Source: Tamaricihabitans halophyticus
Lineage (GTDB): Bacteria > Actinomycetota > Actinomycetes > Mycobacteriales > Pseudonocardiaceae
DNA length: 64,000 bases
NCBI RefSeq assembly: GCF_004340875.1
Contig: NZ_SLXQ01000003.1
Coordinates: 62,001 to 126,000, forward strand
Direction: 5' to 3'
Positions 1 through 8,026 of the stretch are shown piece after piece. Position 1 is the stretch's first letter. Every line of letters starts with the position of its first letter. The notes beneath the pieces are model-generated. The model was not told the DNA's origin. It ran no database searches and saw only the letters and a list, made by a program, of their open reading frames with translations. A program made the translations under genes and the position numbers.

Positions 1-1
1 C

Positions 2-70
2 GCCGTGCATGCCAAGGGCAGCCTCCCGGCGCCGGTCGCCGGGACGTCGCTCCGGCTGACCGCGCCATGA
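2..70 (+). CDS. C-terminal end of a PTS glucitol/sorbitol-type IIA component (partial)
   Basis: The window opens inside a reading frame that ends with TGA at 68-70 and overlaps the next ATG by four bases (ATGA). The visible 22 residues contain AVHAKGSLPAPVAGTSL, which resembles the C-terminal strand of glucitol-family IIA proteins (the TVHVSGPEP...VGA pattern of E. coli SrlB). The IIA-gutM order and the translational coupling fit a gut-type PTS operon that continues upstream. IIA would relay phosphate from HPr to the membrane IIB/IIC. Only the tail is visible, so the assignment depends on this short match and on the neighbouring gutM. Confidence 0.45.
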   Translation, partial: AVHAKGSLPAPVAGTSLRLTAP

Positions 71-462
71 GCTGGCAGGCGGTCGTCCTACTGGTCGGCG
101 GGTTCGTGGTGGCCGGCATTTTCAGCTGGCTACAGCACTACGCCTACCAGCGCACGGTGAACCAGGTGGCGACCGAGGAGAACCGCTCCGGCGTGGTGCT
201 CGTCACCGGACGGGGCAAGGGCAAGCTGCGCGGCGCCGTGGTGCTGCTGGTAATCGACCGGCGCGGCAAGGAGGTTCGGCGGGCCCTCGCGATGCGTGGT
301 GCCTCGGTTTTCGCGCGGTTCCAGGAACGTCCGGAGCTGTGCGGCCCGCTTGATGGCTTGGCTGATCGGGAGCAGAGCAAGATGCTGCGCAAGGCGATCG
401 AGGACGCCGTGGCGAACTTCAAACGCGTGACCGCGGGTGCCCGTCCCGCGGTGAAGGCATAA
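67..462 (+). CDS. gutM: GutM-family (glucitol operon activator-like) membrane protein
   Basis: This 131-residue protein has one N-terminal membrane segment (about residues 4-24) and a basic cytoplasmic part, as in the glucitol operon activator GutM family. Family members accompany sorbitol/glucitol-type PTS permeases, and the E. coli member positively affects operon expression. The start overlaps the end of the upstream IIA-like gene by four bases, so the two are translationally coupled, and the Enzyme I gene follows 47 bases later. I infer that it assists or regulates a polyol PTS whose membrane subunits lie outside the window. It has no DNA-binding helix that I can recognise, so a transporter-assembly role is also possible. 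Confidence 0.75.
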   Translation: MSWQAVVLLVGGFVVAGIFSWLQHYAYQRTVNQVATEENRSGVVLVTGRGKGKLRGAVVLLVIDRRGKEVRRALAMRGASVFARFQERPELCGPLDGLADREQSKMLRKAIEDAVANFKRVTAGARPAVKA

Positions 463-509
463 CCTGATCGGGTGAGTGAGCGGGGTTCTGGCTTGAGGAG
501 TAGCGACTG

Positions 510-2135
510 ATGAGTGAACGGGTGCTGCACGGCATCGGAGTCAGCCCTGGACGGGCGTACGGGCCGGTCGTGCCGCTCGCGACGGGGTCGGTCGCGGAGC
601 CGGGGACCGAGCCGGCCGCCGAACCGGACGCCGAGGTGGCCAGGCTGGCACCCGCCATCGATCGGGTAGTCGCGGAACTGGAGCGCAGGGCCGAAGCCGC
701 CAGCGGGAGCGCCGCCGAGGTGCTCAGCATGACGGCGATGATGGCCGGCGACCCGACGCTGCTCAAGCATGCGACCGAACGGGTGCGGGGTGCGGGGCGC
801 GGCGCCGAGCGCGCCATCTGGGAGGCCGCCGAAGGGTTCGCGGAAAGCCTCAAGGCAAGTGGCGGGTACTTCGCGGAACGCGCGGCGGACCTGTATGACG
901 TGCGTAACCGGGTCGTCGCGGAACTGCGCGGCGTCCCGCAGCCGGGCATCCCGACGCTGACCGAACCGGCCGTACTCACCGCGCACGATCTGGCGCCCGC
1001 GGATACCGCGACGCTGGATGCCAGCAAGGTACTCGCGCTGGTCACCGCGGAGGGTGGACCGACAAGCCATACCGCGATTCTGGCGCGCTCGCTTGGCATC
1101 CCCGCCGTGGTGGCCTGTGCCGGGATCACCGAGGTCGCCGCCGGTGAGCGGCTGCTCGTCGACGGCGAGACGGGCGAGGCGCGCACCGGGGTAGCGGCCG
1201 AAGACGTGCCGAACACCACCCAGCTGTCCACTGTGGAGTTCAGTGGCGCGCTGGTGGGTACCGTCTCGCTCGCCGCGAACGTCGGTGAGCCGACCGGCGC
1301 GCGGACCGCGGGCGAGGTGGGCGCACGCAACGTGGGCCTGCTGCGCACCGAGTTCCTTTTCGAGGGCAGGCAGACCGCGCCGACCGAGGACGAGCAGGCG
1401 GCGGCCTACGACGAGGTGCTGAGCGTGTTTCCGGACGGCCGGGTGGTGATCCGCACGCTGGACGTCGGTGCGGACAAGCCGCTCGCGTTCGTGCCGCTCG
1501 ATCCGAGCCCGAACCCCGCGCTCGGCGTGCGTGGCCTGCGGATCGCGCTAGCCGATCCGGAACTGCTCGATGTGCAGCTCGCCGCGATCGCCAGGGTTGC
1601 CGCTGGGTATTCCGGTGAACTGTGGACGATGGCGCCAATGGTGGCCACACCCGAGGAAGCGCGCTGGTTCGCGGAACGGGCACGCGGGCATGGGCTGCGC
1701 AACGTCGGCGTGATGATCGAGGTGCCCGCGGCAGCGCTGCACGCGGAGCGGATTCTGGCCGAGGTGGACTTCGTGAGCATCGGCACGAACGACCTCGCGC
1801 AGTACACCTTCGCGGCGGACCGGCAGAGTGCTGGCGTGGCCGCGCTCAATGATCCGTGGCAGCCCGCGCTGCTCTCGCTGATCAGCACGGTTGGTGCGGC
1901 CGGGCGGACCACCGGCAAACCGGTAGGGGTGTGTGGCGAGGCCGCGGCTGATCCACTGCTCGCGGCGGTGCTTGTCGGGCTCGGCGTGACCAGTCTTTCG
2001 ATGACCCCGCGCGCGCTGCCCGCAGTGGGCGCAAAACTGTCCGAACTGGACGAGCCGGCCTGCGCGCGGATCGCCGCTGCCGCGCTGGCCGCCGGTACCG
2101 CGGAAGGCGCGCGCACCGCCGCTCGCGGCGCCTGA
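510..2135 (+). CDS. ptsI: Phosphoenolpyruvate-protein phosphotransferase (PTS Enzyme I)
   Basis: This is a 541-residue Enzyme I, which moves phosphate from PEP to HPr in the cytoplasm. It starts with the family opening GIGVSPGRAYGPV. The phospho-histidine motif GGPTSHTAILARSLGIP lies near residues 184-200, the PEP-binding barrel contains GVRGLRIAL, and the active-site cysteine loop VGVCGEAA is near residue 472. Length is slightly below the usual 555-575. GAGGAG at 495-500 gives a good ribosome site for the ATG. Being placed behind IIA/GutM suggests a dedicated or sole Enzyme I for this polyol operon. A bare hairpin follows, so the PTS transcription unit probably ends here. Confidence 0.92.
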   Translation: MSERVLHGIGVSPGRAYGPVVPLATGSVAEPGTEPAAEPDAEVARLAPAIDRVVAELERRAEAASGSAAEVLSMTAMMAGDPTLLKHATERVRGAGRGAERAIWEAAEGFAESLKASGGYFAERAADLYDVRNRVVAELRGVPQPGIPTLTEPAVLTAHDLAPADTATLDASKVLALVTAEGGPTSHTAILARSLGIPAVVACAGITEVAAGERLLVDGETGEARTGVAAEDVPNTTQLSTVEFSGALVGTVSLAANVGEPTGARTAGEVGARNVGLLRTEFLFEGRQTAPTEDEQAAAYDEVLSVFPDGRVVIRTLDVGADKPLAFVPLDPSPNPALGVRGLRIALADPELLDVQLAAIARVAAGYSGELWTMAPMVATPEEARWFAERARGHGLRNVGVMIEVPAAALHAERILAEVDFVSIGTNDLAQYTFAADRQSAGVAALNDPWQPALLSLISTVGAAGRTTGKPVGVCGEAAADPLLAAVLVGLGVTSLSMTPRALPAVGAKLSELDEPACARIAAAALAAGTAEGARTAARGA

Positions 2136-2138
2136 GCT

Positions 2139-2165
2139 CGCTAACCTTAAAGAACGCGGTCACGG
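2139..2165 (-). repeat. Dispersed 3'-end element, short form (copy 1)
   Basis: Read on the minus strand this copy contains GTGACCGCGTTCTTTAAGG followed by TTAGC. It begins three bases after the ptsI stop codon. The same core recurs at nine other places in this window, always next to gene 3' ends. Confidence 0.7.
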
Positions 2166-2214
2166 AGTGTGCCCGCGTCACGTTTAGCCGTCTCGGACCG
2201 CGCTAGTCACCCAG

Positions 2215-2243
2215 GAGCACGCCGCGCCGCGCGCGGCGTGCTC
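2215..2243 (+). terminator. Strong hairpin after ptsI
   Basis: The arms GAGCACGCCGCGC and GCGCGGCGTGCTC pair over 13 bp with a 3-nt loop. Only a weak pyrimidine run (TCTCGTT) follows. It lies between ptsI and the DRL gene and probably ends the PTS transcript. Confidence 0.65.
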
Positions 2244-2329
2244 TCTCGTTATCGCCAAAAAGCCGGCCGCGCGCCACACCTGGCTCTTGTGCCAGCGGTA
2301 ATCCTCGTGCTACCAAGTAAAGCACTAAG

Positions 2330-3667
2330 GTGAGTACCGATGCACAGACGTGCGGATGGGATCGGCAGATGGGATACATCGATCGGTTGCGCGGTCGCGA
2401 GCACGAGCTCGGCCGTCCGGTGCGGATCGGACTGGTCGGCGCCGGCCAGATGGGGCTGGGTTTTGTCGCGCAGGTCGGCCGGATCGCGGGGATGGAAATC
2501 TCGGCGATTGCCGATATCGCACCGGAGCGCGGTGTGCACGCCTACCAGAGCGCGGGCCGGTCCGATGTGCTCAGCGACGCGCCCCGTGCGCAGAGCGCCG
2601 CGGCGGTGGAAGCCGGTCGCCCTGTGGTCGTCGCGGATGCGGTTGAGCTGACCAAACTGCCGGTCGACATCATCGTGGACGCGAGCGGCGTGCCCGACGT
2701 CGGCGCATCGGTTGCCTTCAACGCGCTGCTCGCCGGTAAGGACGTCGCGCTGCTCACCGTGGAAACCGACGTCACGGTTGGTCTGTTGCTCAGCGCGCTG
2801 GCCCGGTCGATGGGGCGGGTGTACACCGTCTGCCGCGGCGACGAGCCGGCGGAATGCCGGGTACTCGTGGACTACGTCAAGGACATCGGCTTCGAGGTGG
2901 TCTGCGCGGGCAAGGGCAAGAACAACCCGCTCGACCCCGCGGCCACTCCGGACTCGCTCGCCGAGCGGGCGGCGGCCAAGAAGATGAACCCGAAGATGCT
3001 GACCAGCTTCGTGGACGGCTCGAAGACGATGATCGAGATGGCCGCGCTTGCCAACGCCGCCGATCTCAAGGTCGGCAAGCGCGGTATGGCGGGGCCACAC
3101 TCCACGGTGGAAGATCTGGCGCACGTGTTCCGGCCGGAGCCCGATGGCGGGGTGCTGCCCGGCAAGGGTTTCGTTGACTACTGCACCGGTCCGGTCGCGC
3201 CAGGGGTGTTCGTGATCGGCTACTGCGACGACCCGACCGTGGTCGAGGAGATGGCCTACCTGGGTATGGGGGATGGGCCCTACTACTCGTTCTACCGTCC
3301 CTACCACCTGGCCAGCGTCGAAGCGCCGCTTTCCGTGGCCGAGGCGGTGCTGGACGGTAACCCGAGCCTGGCGCCCACGGCCTGGAACGCCGAGGTGGTG
3401 GCCACCGCGAAGCGCGATCTGCACAAGGGGGAGCGGATCGACGGGATCGGTGGCGAAACGGTGTACGGGACCACGGACAGCGCCCAGGTCGCCAGGGCGG
3501 AGGAACTGCTGCCGCTCGGTCTGGTCGCTGGCGGCACCGTGCTGCGTGATGTACCGGCCGGCACCTTGCTTTCCTCGGCGGATGTCCAGGTGGACGAGGG
3601 CAGCACCATCGCGACGCTGCGCAGGTTGCAGGACCGCATGCTCGCGGGCGAAGACGTTCTCGGGTAG
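2330..3667 (+). CDS. DXR-like (DRL) oxidoreductase with C-terminal SAF domain
   Basis: This 445-residue protein has an N-terminal Rossmann fold (IGLVGAGQMGLGFVAQ near residue 33) with ADIAPER closing the second strand. A middle catalytic region follows (CAGKGKNNPLDP, SFVDGSKTMIEMAALANA, GDGPYYSFYRPYHL), then a C-terminal SAF-like segment (GETVYGT...LPLGLVAGG). This order matches the DRL family, whose Brucella member performs the DXP to MEP reductoisomerase step in place of DXR; related proteins are often labelled homoserine dehydrogenase-like. Here it heads an operon with E1/E2 genes and an IspD homologue. I infer an NAD(P)-dependent oxidation/isomerisation of a polyol phosphate. GTG 2330 has no clear ribosome site; the in-frame ATG 2369 is an alternative. 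The inverted repeat GTGCT...AGCAC at 2307-2325 could be an operator. Confidence 0.72.
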   Translation: MSTDAQTCGWDRQMGYIDRLRGREHELGRPVRIGLVGAGQMGLGFVAQVGRIAGMEISAIADIAPERGVHAYQSAGRSDVLSDAPRAQSAAAVEAGRPVVVADAVELTKLPVDIIVDASGVPDVGASVAFNALLAGKDVALLTVETDVTVGLLLSALARSMGRVYTVCRGDEPAECRVLVDYVKDIGFEVVCAGKGKNNPLDPAATPDSLAERAAAKKMNPKMLTSFVDGSKTMIEMAALANAADLKVGKRGMAGPHSTVEDLAHVFRPEPDGGVLPGKGFVDYCTGPVAPGVFVIGYCDDPTVVEEMAYLGMGDGPYYSFYRPYHLASVEAPLSVAEAVLDGNPSLAPTAWNAEVVATAKRDLHKGERIDGIGGETVYGTTDSAQVARAEELLPLGLVAGGTVLRDVPAGTLLSSADVQVDEGSTIATLRRLQDRMLAGEDVLG

Positions 3668-3679
3668 GAGGAGACAGCC

Positions 3680-4657
3680 ATGGATCTGGTCAAGGACGCG
3701 GAAACCGCAACATCCGCGCTGACGACAATGTGGACTATCCGGCGCTTCGAGGAAGCCGTCGACGACCTGTTCGCCCGCGGTCTGATGCACGGCACGATGC
3801 ACCTGTCCATCGGGCAGGAAGCGGTGCCTACCGGGGCCTGTCTCGCGCTGCGCGAAGGCGACTACATCACCTCCACACATCGCGGGCACGGTCACTGCAT
3901 CGCCAAGGGGGCGCAGCTGGACCGGATGATGGCCGAGCTGCTTGCCAAGGAGACCGGCTACTGTCGGGGGCGCGGCGGTTCGATGCATATCGCCGATGTG
4001 GCCACCGGCAACCTGGGCGCGAACGGGATCGTCGCCGGTGGCGTGCCGATCGCCGCTGGCGCGGGACTCGCCGTGAAGATGCGCGGCCAGTCGCATGCCG
4101 TGCTCAGCTTCTTCGGCGACGGCGCGGTGAACGAGGGCGCCTGGCACGAGGGCGTGAACCTGGCCGCGATCTGGGACCTGCCAGTGGTCTTCGTCTGCGA
4201 GAACAACAAGTACGGCATGTCCATGTCGGTCAACCGGGCATCCAAAGTGGACAACCTCGCGGACAGGGCAGCGGCCTACGGGATCCCCGGGGTGACCGTG
4301 GACGGCAATGACCCGCAGGAAGTGCATGACGCGGTGGACGAGGCGGTGGAGCGTGCCCGCGCGGGTAACGGGCCATCGCTGATCGAAGCGGTCACCTACC
4401 GGTGGAAGGGGCACTCGAAGAGCGACAAGAACCTCTACCGCAGCCGCGAGGAGATCGACAGCTGGCGCGAGCAGGACCCGATCACGCGGTTCGAAACCGC
4501 GGTGTTGCACCAGCAGACGCTCACCGAAAGCGAGCTGGCCGCTTGCCGGGATGCCGCACGGGACGCGGTACGCGCCGCGATCCGTACCGCGAACGCGGCG
4601 CCGGATGCCAGTGCGGACGAACTGCTCAGCGCGGTGTACTCGGGAGGGAAACAGTGA
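3680..4657 (+). CDS. Thiamine-diphosphate dehydrogenase E1 alpha subunit (acetoin dehydrogenase-like, set 1)
   Basis: The 325-residue protein is an E1alpha of the pyruvate/acetoin/branched-chain 2-oxoacid dehydrogenase superfamily. [13 protein letters not shown] precedes the cofactor region, GRGGSMHI is typical, and the thiamine-diphosphate motif GDGAVNEG...ENN spans residues 144-175. The short N terminus and the GHGHCIAKG wording fit acetoin-dehydrogenase-type alpha chains better than pyruvate-specific ones. It follows the DRL gene by 12 bases with a GGAGGAG-like site (3667-3674) and overlaps the E1beta start by four bases. Its substrate is not given by sequence. I infer an alpha-hydroxyketone made by the DRL enzyme. 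Confidence 0.85.
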   Translation: MDLVKDAETATSALTTMWTIRRFEEAVDDLFARGLMHGTMHLSIGQEAVPTGACLALREGDYITSTHRGHGHCIAKGAQLDRMMAELLAKETGYCRGRGGSMHIADVATGNLGANGIVAGGVPIAAGAGLAVKMRGQSHAVLSFFGDGAVNEGAWHEGVNLAAIWDLPVVFVCENNKYGMSMSVNRASKVDNLADRAAAYGIPGVTVDGNDPQEVHDAVDEAVERARAGNGPSLIEAVTYRWKGHSKSDKNLYRSREEIDSWREQDPITRFETAVLHQQTLTESELAACRDAARDAVRAAIRTANAAPDASADELLSAVYSGGKQ

Positions 4658-5655
4658 CGGCCACAACGGACACCCGCGAGATCACCTACGCGGAAGCCGT
4701 CCGCGAAGCGCTCGGCCAGGCCATGGAGTCCGACGACCGGGTCTTTCTGTTCGGCGAGGACGTCGGTACCTACGGTGGTGCCTTCGGTGTCACCGGCGAC
4801 CTTGTGCACCGCTTCGGCGAGGACCGGGTGCGCGATACGCCGATCAGCGAGCTGGGCATCGTGGGCGCGGCGGTCGGCGCGGCGCTGGCCGGGATGCGGC
4901 CGATCGTGGAGATCCAGTTCTCCGACTTCACCGCGCAGGCGATGGACCAGATCGTCAACCAGGCGGCAAAGATCCACTTCATGCTGGGTGGCGCTGCCGA
5001 GGTGCCGATGGTGCTGCGTGCCCCTGGTGGCTCCGGAACCGGTGCGGCCGCACAGCATTCGCAGAGCCTCGAGGCATGGTTCGCGCATATCCCCGGGCTC
5101 AAGGTGGTGATGCCGGCGACCGTGGCGGATGCCAAGGGGCTGCTGCTCGCCGCGATCGACGATCCGAACCCGGTCGTGGTGCTTGAGCACAAGCTGCTGT
5201 ACAAGCAGAGTGGTCCGGCGCCGCAGGAGGCGACCCGCACGCCGCTCGGCAAGGCAGCGGTGCGGCGCACCGGCACTGACCTGACCATCGTGGCCACCGG
5301 GGTGATGGTCTCGCGCGCGCTGGAAGCCGCCGAGCAGCTTGCCGCTGAAGGGATCACCGCGACGGTCGTCGACCCGCGCACGCTCAAGCCGCTCGACGAG
5401 CAGACCATTGTGGACACGGTAACGGCGACCGGCAGGGCGCTACTGGTGCAGGAAGCACCACGCAGCGGCGGTTTTATGTCCGAGGTCTCCGCGATGTTGT
5501 GTGATTCGCCCGCCTTCGGCTACCTGCGCGCGCCGGTGCGCCGGCTGTGCGGTCTTGACGTGCCGATCCCGTACGCGCCACAGCTGGAGCGCGCGGCGGT
5601 GCCACAGGTGCCGGACATCGTCGCGGAAGCCACGAAACTCGTGCGGGAGTGGTAA
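4654..5655 (+). CDS. Thiamine-diphosphate dehydrogenase E1 beta subunit (set 1)
   Basis: The 333-residue E1beta starts at GTG 4654, which overlaps the alpha stop codon (GTGA) and is preceded by GGGAGGGAA. The family signatures are [35 protein letters not shown] and [20 protein letters not shown]. The C-terminal half carries the transketolase-C fold ([15 protein letters not shown]). Together with the alpha chain it forms the alpha2beta2 enzyme that decarboxylates or cleaves the substrate and acylates the lipoyl group of E2. A longer upstream frame exists but lies inside the alpha gene and has no homology. It is coupled to E2 through a TAATG junction. Confidence 0.88.
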   Translation: MTATTDTREITYAEAVREALGQAMESDDRVFLFGEDVGTYGGAFGVTGDLVHRFGEDRVRDTPISELGIVGAAVGAALAGMRPIVEIQFSDFTAQAMDQIVNQAAKIHFMLGGAAEVPMVLRAPGGSGTGAAAQHSQSLEAWFAHIPGLKVVMPATVADAKGLLLAAIDDPNPVVVLEHKLLYKQSGPAPQEATRTPLGKAAVRRTGTDLTIVATGVMVSRALEAAEQLAAEGITATVVDPRTLKPLDEQTIVDTVTATGRALLVQEAPRSGGFMSEVSAMLCDSPAFGYLRAPVRRLCGLDVPIPYAPQLERAAVPQVPDIVAEATKLVREW

Positions 5656-6872
5656 TGCGCGAACAACCGCTGGTGATGCCCAAGATGTCCATGACCATGG
5701 AGGAGGGCACGCTCGTCGTCTGGCACAAGTCGCCGGGCGACGAGATCCGCTCCGGCGATGTGGTCTGCGAAGTGACCACCGACAAGGTGGACATGGAGGT
5801 GGAGTCGCCGCTGGCCGGAACGCTGGCGCGGATCGTCGCGCAGCCGGAGGATGTGGTCCCGGTTGGCGAGCCGATCGCGTTTATCGCCAGCGATGCGGAC
5901 GATCTTCTCGACGGGTTGCTGGACGGCCCTTCGGGAAATGGTTCTGCGGGAAGTGGTTCTTCGGGGGATGGTTCTGCGGGGGACGACCCTGCCAAGTCCG
6001 AACCCGCCACGGCCAGCCCGACCCCAGTTTCCGCGAACGATTCGGCAGCGTCGGCGCAGGGGAGCGTCGCGGCCGTGCCCTACGCCCGTACGCGGGCCGC
6101 GGAGCTGGGCGTCGAGCTGGCCACGGTCCAGCCGACCGGACCACACGGCACCATTCGGGTGGCCGATGTGGAGGGACAGGCCGGTCAGCCTGCCCCGGCG
6201 GTTCAACCGGCACCGGCGCCCGCACCGGCAGTACCCGCGCCTGCGGCGCCGGCGCGCGGCAAACGGGGACCGCGTGCGCTGATCGCCGACCGGATGAGCG
6301 CCAGCGCGCAGATCCCGCAGTTCACCGTGTATCGCGAGCTGAACCTGGACACCGCGCGCCGCGCGGGTGCCAGCTGGACCGCCGTGCTCACGCACGCCTT
6401 CGCGCATGCGTTGCGGGCCTTCCCCGCGTTGAACGCGGTGTGGACCGGCGACGATGTGCAACGGCTGGACGTGGTCGGGGTCGCGCTTGCGGTGGATACC
6501 CCCAAGGGGTTGATCGCCCCAGTGCTGCGCGATCCGGATCTGGTGACGCTGCCGGTACTTGATCGCCAGTTGCGCGAGCTGGTCGGCAGGGCGCGGGACG
6601 GCAAGCTCGGCCTCGCCGATCTGGATGGCGCCAGCACTACGGTGTCGAACCTTGGCTCCTGGCAGGTGGAGTCCTTCAACGCACTGCTCACCCCACCGCA
6701 GGCGACCGCGCTGTCGCTCGGTGCCGTTGGTCCGCAGGTGGTACCGGTCGAGGACGGTATCGGCGTGCGCACACGCTGTCGCGTTGGGCTTACGCTGGAC
6801 CACCGGGTTGGTGATGGCGCGGATGGCGCCCGCCTGCTCGCCACCATGCAGCAGTTGCTGGAGCACGGTTAA
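5655..6872 (+). CDS. Dihydrolipoamide acyltransferase E2, full catalytic type (set 1)
   Basis: This 405-residue E2 has three parts. The lipoyl domain (about residues 5-78) carries the modified lysine in TTDKVDM. After a Gly/Ser linker comes a peripheral E3/E1-binding domain (YARTRAAELGVEL...GTIRVADV). The C-terminal catalytic domain ends in DHRVGDGADGARLL, which contains the active-site histidine. It transfers an acyl group from lipoate to CoA. The start ATG 5655 shares a base with the E1beta stop (TAATG); GTG 5649 is also possible. The domain plan differs from the AcoC-type E2 at 12697, so the two sets are not simple duplicates. The linker is built from near-repeated GGTTCTGCGGG units. Confidence 0.88.
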   Translation: MREQPLVMPKMSMTMEEGTLVVWHKSPGDEIRSGDVVCEVTTDKVDMEVESPLAGTLARIVAQPEDVVPVGEPIAFIASDADDLLDGLLDGPSGNGSAGSGSSGDGSAGDDPAKSEPATASPTPVSANDSAASAQGSVAAVPYARTRAAELGVELATVQPTGPHGTIRVADVEGQAGQPAPAVQPAPAPAPAVPAPAAPARGKRGPRALIADRMSASAQIPQFTVYRELNLDTARRAGASWTAVLTHAFAHALRAFPALNAVWTGDDVQRLDVVGVALAVDTPKGLIAPVLRDPDLVTLPVLDRQLRELVGRARDGKLGLADLDGASTTVSNLGSWQVESFNALLTPPQATALSLGAVGPQVVPVEDGIGVRTRCRVGLTLDHRVGDGADGARLLATMQQLLEHG

Positions 6873-6875
6873 CCG

Positions 6876-6881
6876 TATTAT
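6876..6881 (+). promoter_or_regulatory. Candidate -10 box for leaderless IspD-like gene
   Basis: TATTAT lies seven bases before GTG 6889, between the E2 stop and the IspD-like start. No Shine-Dalgarno sequence is visible, so an internal leaderless promoter is plausible. Confidence 0.4.
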
Positions 6882-6888
6882 CGGTGGT

Positions 6889-7617
6889 GTGGTGCAGCAG
6901 GGATCCGTCGCGGCGGGTGTAGTGCTCGCCGGCGGTTCCGGTACCCGCGTCGGCAGCGAACTCAACAAGGTCTACCTACCGTTGGCCGGACGACGGTTGG
7001 TTTCCTGGTCGATCGCTGCCTTCGAGCGGGTGCCGGAGATCGGCGTGTTGGTGCTCGTGGTCCGGCCGCAGGACGGCGATCTCGTTGAATGGGTGCTGGA
7101 CAGGGAGATCATCAGGGAGGACATCGAGGTCGTGCACGGTGGGGACACCCGGCAGACCTCGGAGCTGGCTGCCCTGCGGCACCTTTCCGGACGGATCGAC
7201 TCCGGAGCGGTGGACACCGTGCTCATTCACGATGCGGCGCGCCCGCTGATCAGCTCGGCCCTGGTGTCCGGCGTGCTGCATGCGGCGCGGGAGCATGGCG
7301 GGGCGATTCCCGGGCTGCCGAACGACGAGCTCGGCACGGTGAGCGCGGATGGCGGGGAACTGCTCGGCGCCGCGCCGGACAGCTTGATCAGCGTGCAGAC
7401 TCCGCAGGGGTTCCGGGCGGAGCCGCTGCTCGCCGCCTACGAGCAGGCGGCACGGTTGGAGTTCAGCGGGACGGACACCGCGTCCTGTATGGAACGGTTC
7501 GCCGCGACGCCGGTGCGCTGGGTGCACGGGGAACAGCGCAACTTCAAGATCACGTATCCGCATGATCTTGTGCTCGCCGAGCACATCCTCGCATCGTCGG
7601 ACTACCAGGTGCGTTAG
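6889..7617 (+). CDS. IspD/TarI-type cytidylyltransferase paralogue
   Basis: The 242-residue protein belongs to the IspD family, which joins CTP to methylerythritol 4-phosphate (TarI members use ribitol 5-phosphate). Visible signatures are VVLAGGSGTRVGSELNKVYL, the central IHDAARPLI, and the late TPQGFRAEPLL. The usual PKQ of the nucleotide loop is NKV here; the lysine is kept. It lies 16 bases after E2, behind the DRL gene and the E1/E2 genes. An IspD homologue next to a DXR-like enzyme points twice to methylerythritol-like chemistry. I cannot tell whether it is the housekeeping ispD or a dedicated paralogue; no ispF follows, which favours the latter. Start GTG 6889 is chosen for the -10 spacing; GTG 6892 is equally open. 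Confidence 0.72.
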   Translation: MVQQGSVAAGVVLAGGSGTRVGSELNKVYLPLAGRRLVSWSIAAFERVPEIGVLVLVVRPQDGDLVEWVLDREIIREDIEVVHGGDTRQTSELAALRHLSGRIDSGAVDTVLIHDAARPLISSALVSGVLHAAREHGGAIPGLPNDELGTVSADGGELLGAAPDSLISVQTPQGFRAEPLLAAYEQAARLEFSGTDTASCMERFAATPVRWVHGEQRNFKITYPHDLVLAEHILASSDYQVR

Positions 7618-7631
7618 CGCGGGAGGTATCA

Positions 7632-7991
7632 GTGGTGGGAACGATCGAGCACGCAACGTTGGTTTGCCAGCGGTGTGGGTTGAGCACCACACACGAGCTC
7701 GCCTACGCCGGCCGGTTACTCGTGTCCAGTACCTGTCAGGAGTGCGGCCACACCATCGAGCGGGATGTGCGGGACCAGTACGTGGCCGATCTGCGGCACC
7801 GGATGGCAAGTAAGCCACGCCGGATGCTGCGCCGGTTTCGGCGCAGGCCGTGGTCGTATGCCTGGTCGCTACCGAAGGCGGCGGCCGCAAAACCACTAGG
7901 CGTGCTACGGGAACTGCGGTTGGTAGCCCGTGCCGCTTCGGATGTGCAGCGCCGCGAGGAACCGAACCGGAAAGACGACGAAGAAAGCTGA
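7632..7991 (+). CDS. Small zinc-ribbon protein, function unknown
   Basis: This 119-residue protein has two CxxC pairs (CQRC and CQEC, about residues 11-38) that would bind one zinc, followed by a very basic Arg-rich segment (MASKPRRMLRRFRRRP) and a charged tail. GGGAGG at 7621-7626 marks GTG 7632 as the start. It follows the IspD-like gene by 14 bases and may be the last gene of that transcript. I do not recognise a functional family. The zinc ribbon plus basic stretch could bind nucleic acid, but that is only a guess. Confidence 0.6.
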   Translation: MVGTIEHATLVCQRCGLSTTHELAYAGRLLVSSTCQECGHTIERDVRDQYVADLRHRMASKPRRMLRRFRRRPWSYAWSLPKAAAAKPLGVLRELRLVARAASDVQRREEPNRKDDEES

Positions 7992-8012
7992 GTTGTTGTC
8001 GGTGTTCGGGTG

Positions 8013-8018
8013 TAGCTT
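8013..8018 (+). promoter_or_regulatory. Candidate -10 box for leaderless beta-propeller gene
   Basis: TAGCTT lies eight bases before ATG 8027, and no ribosome site precedes that ATG. Confidence 0.35.
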
Positions 8019-8026
8019 CGTTGACT

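Noticed and set aside
2249-4666. An 805-codon open frame antisense to the DRL and E1alpha genes
   Set aside because: It lies opposite well-recognised genes, has no family motifs and is rich in Arg/His/Gly as expected for the complementary strand of GC-rich coding DNA.
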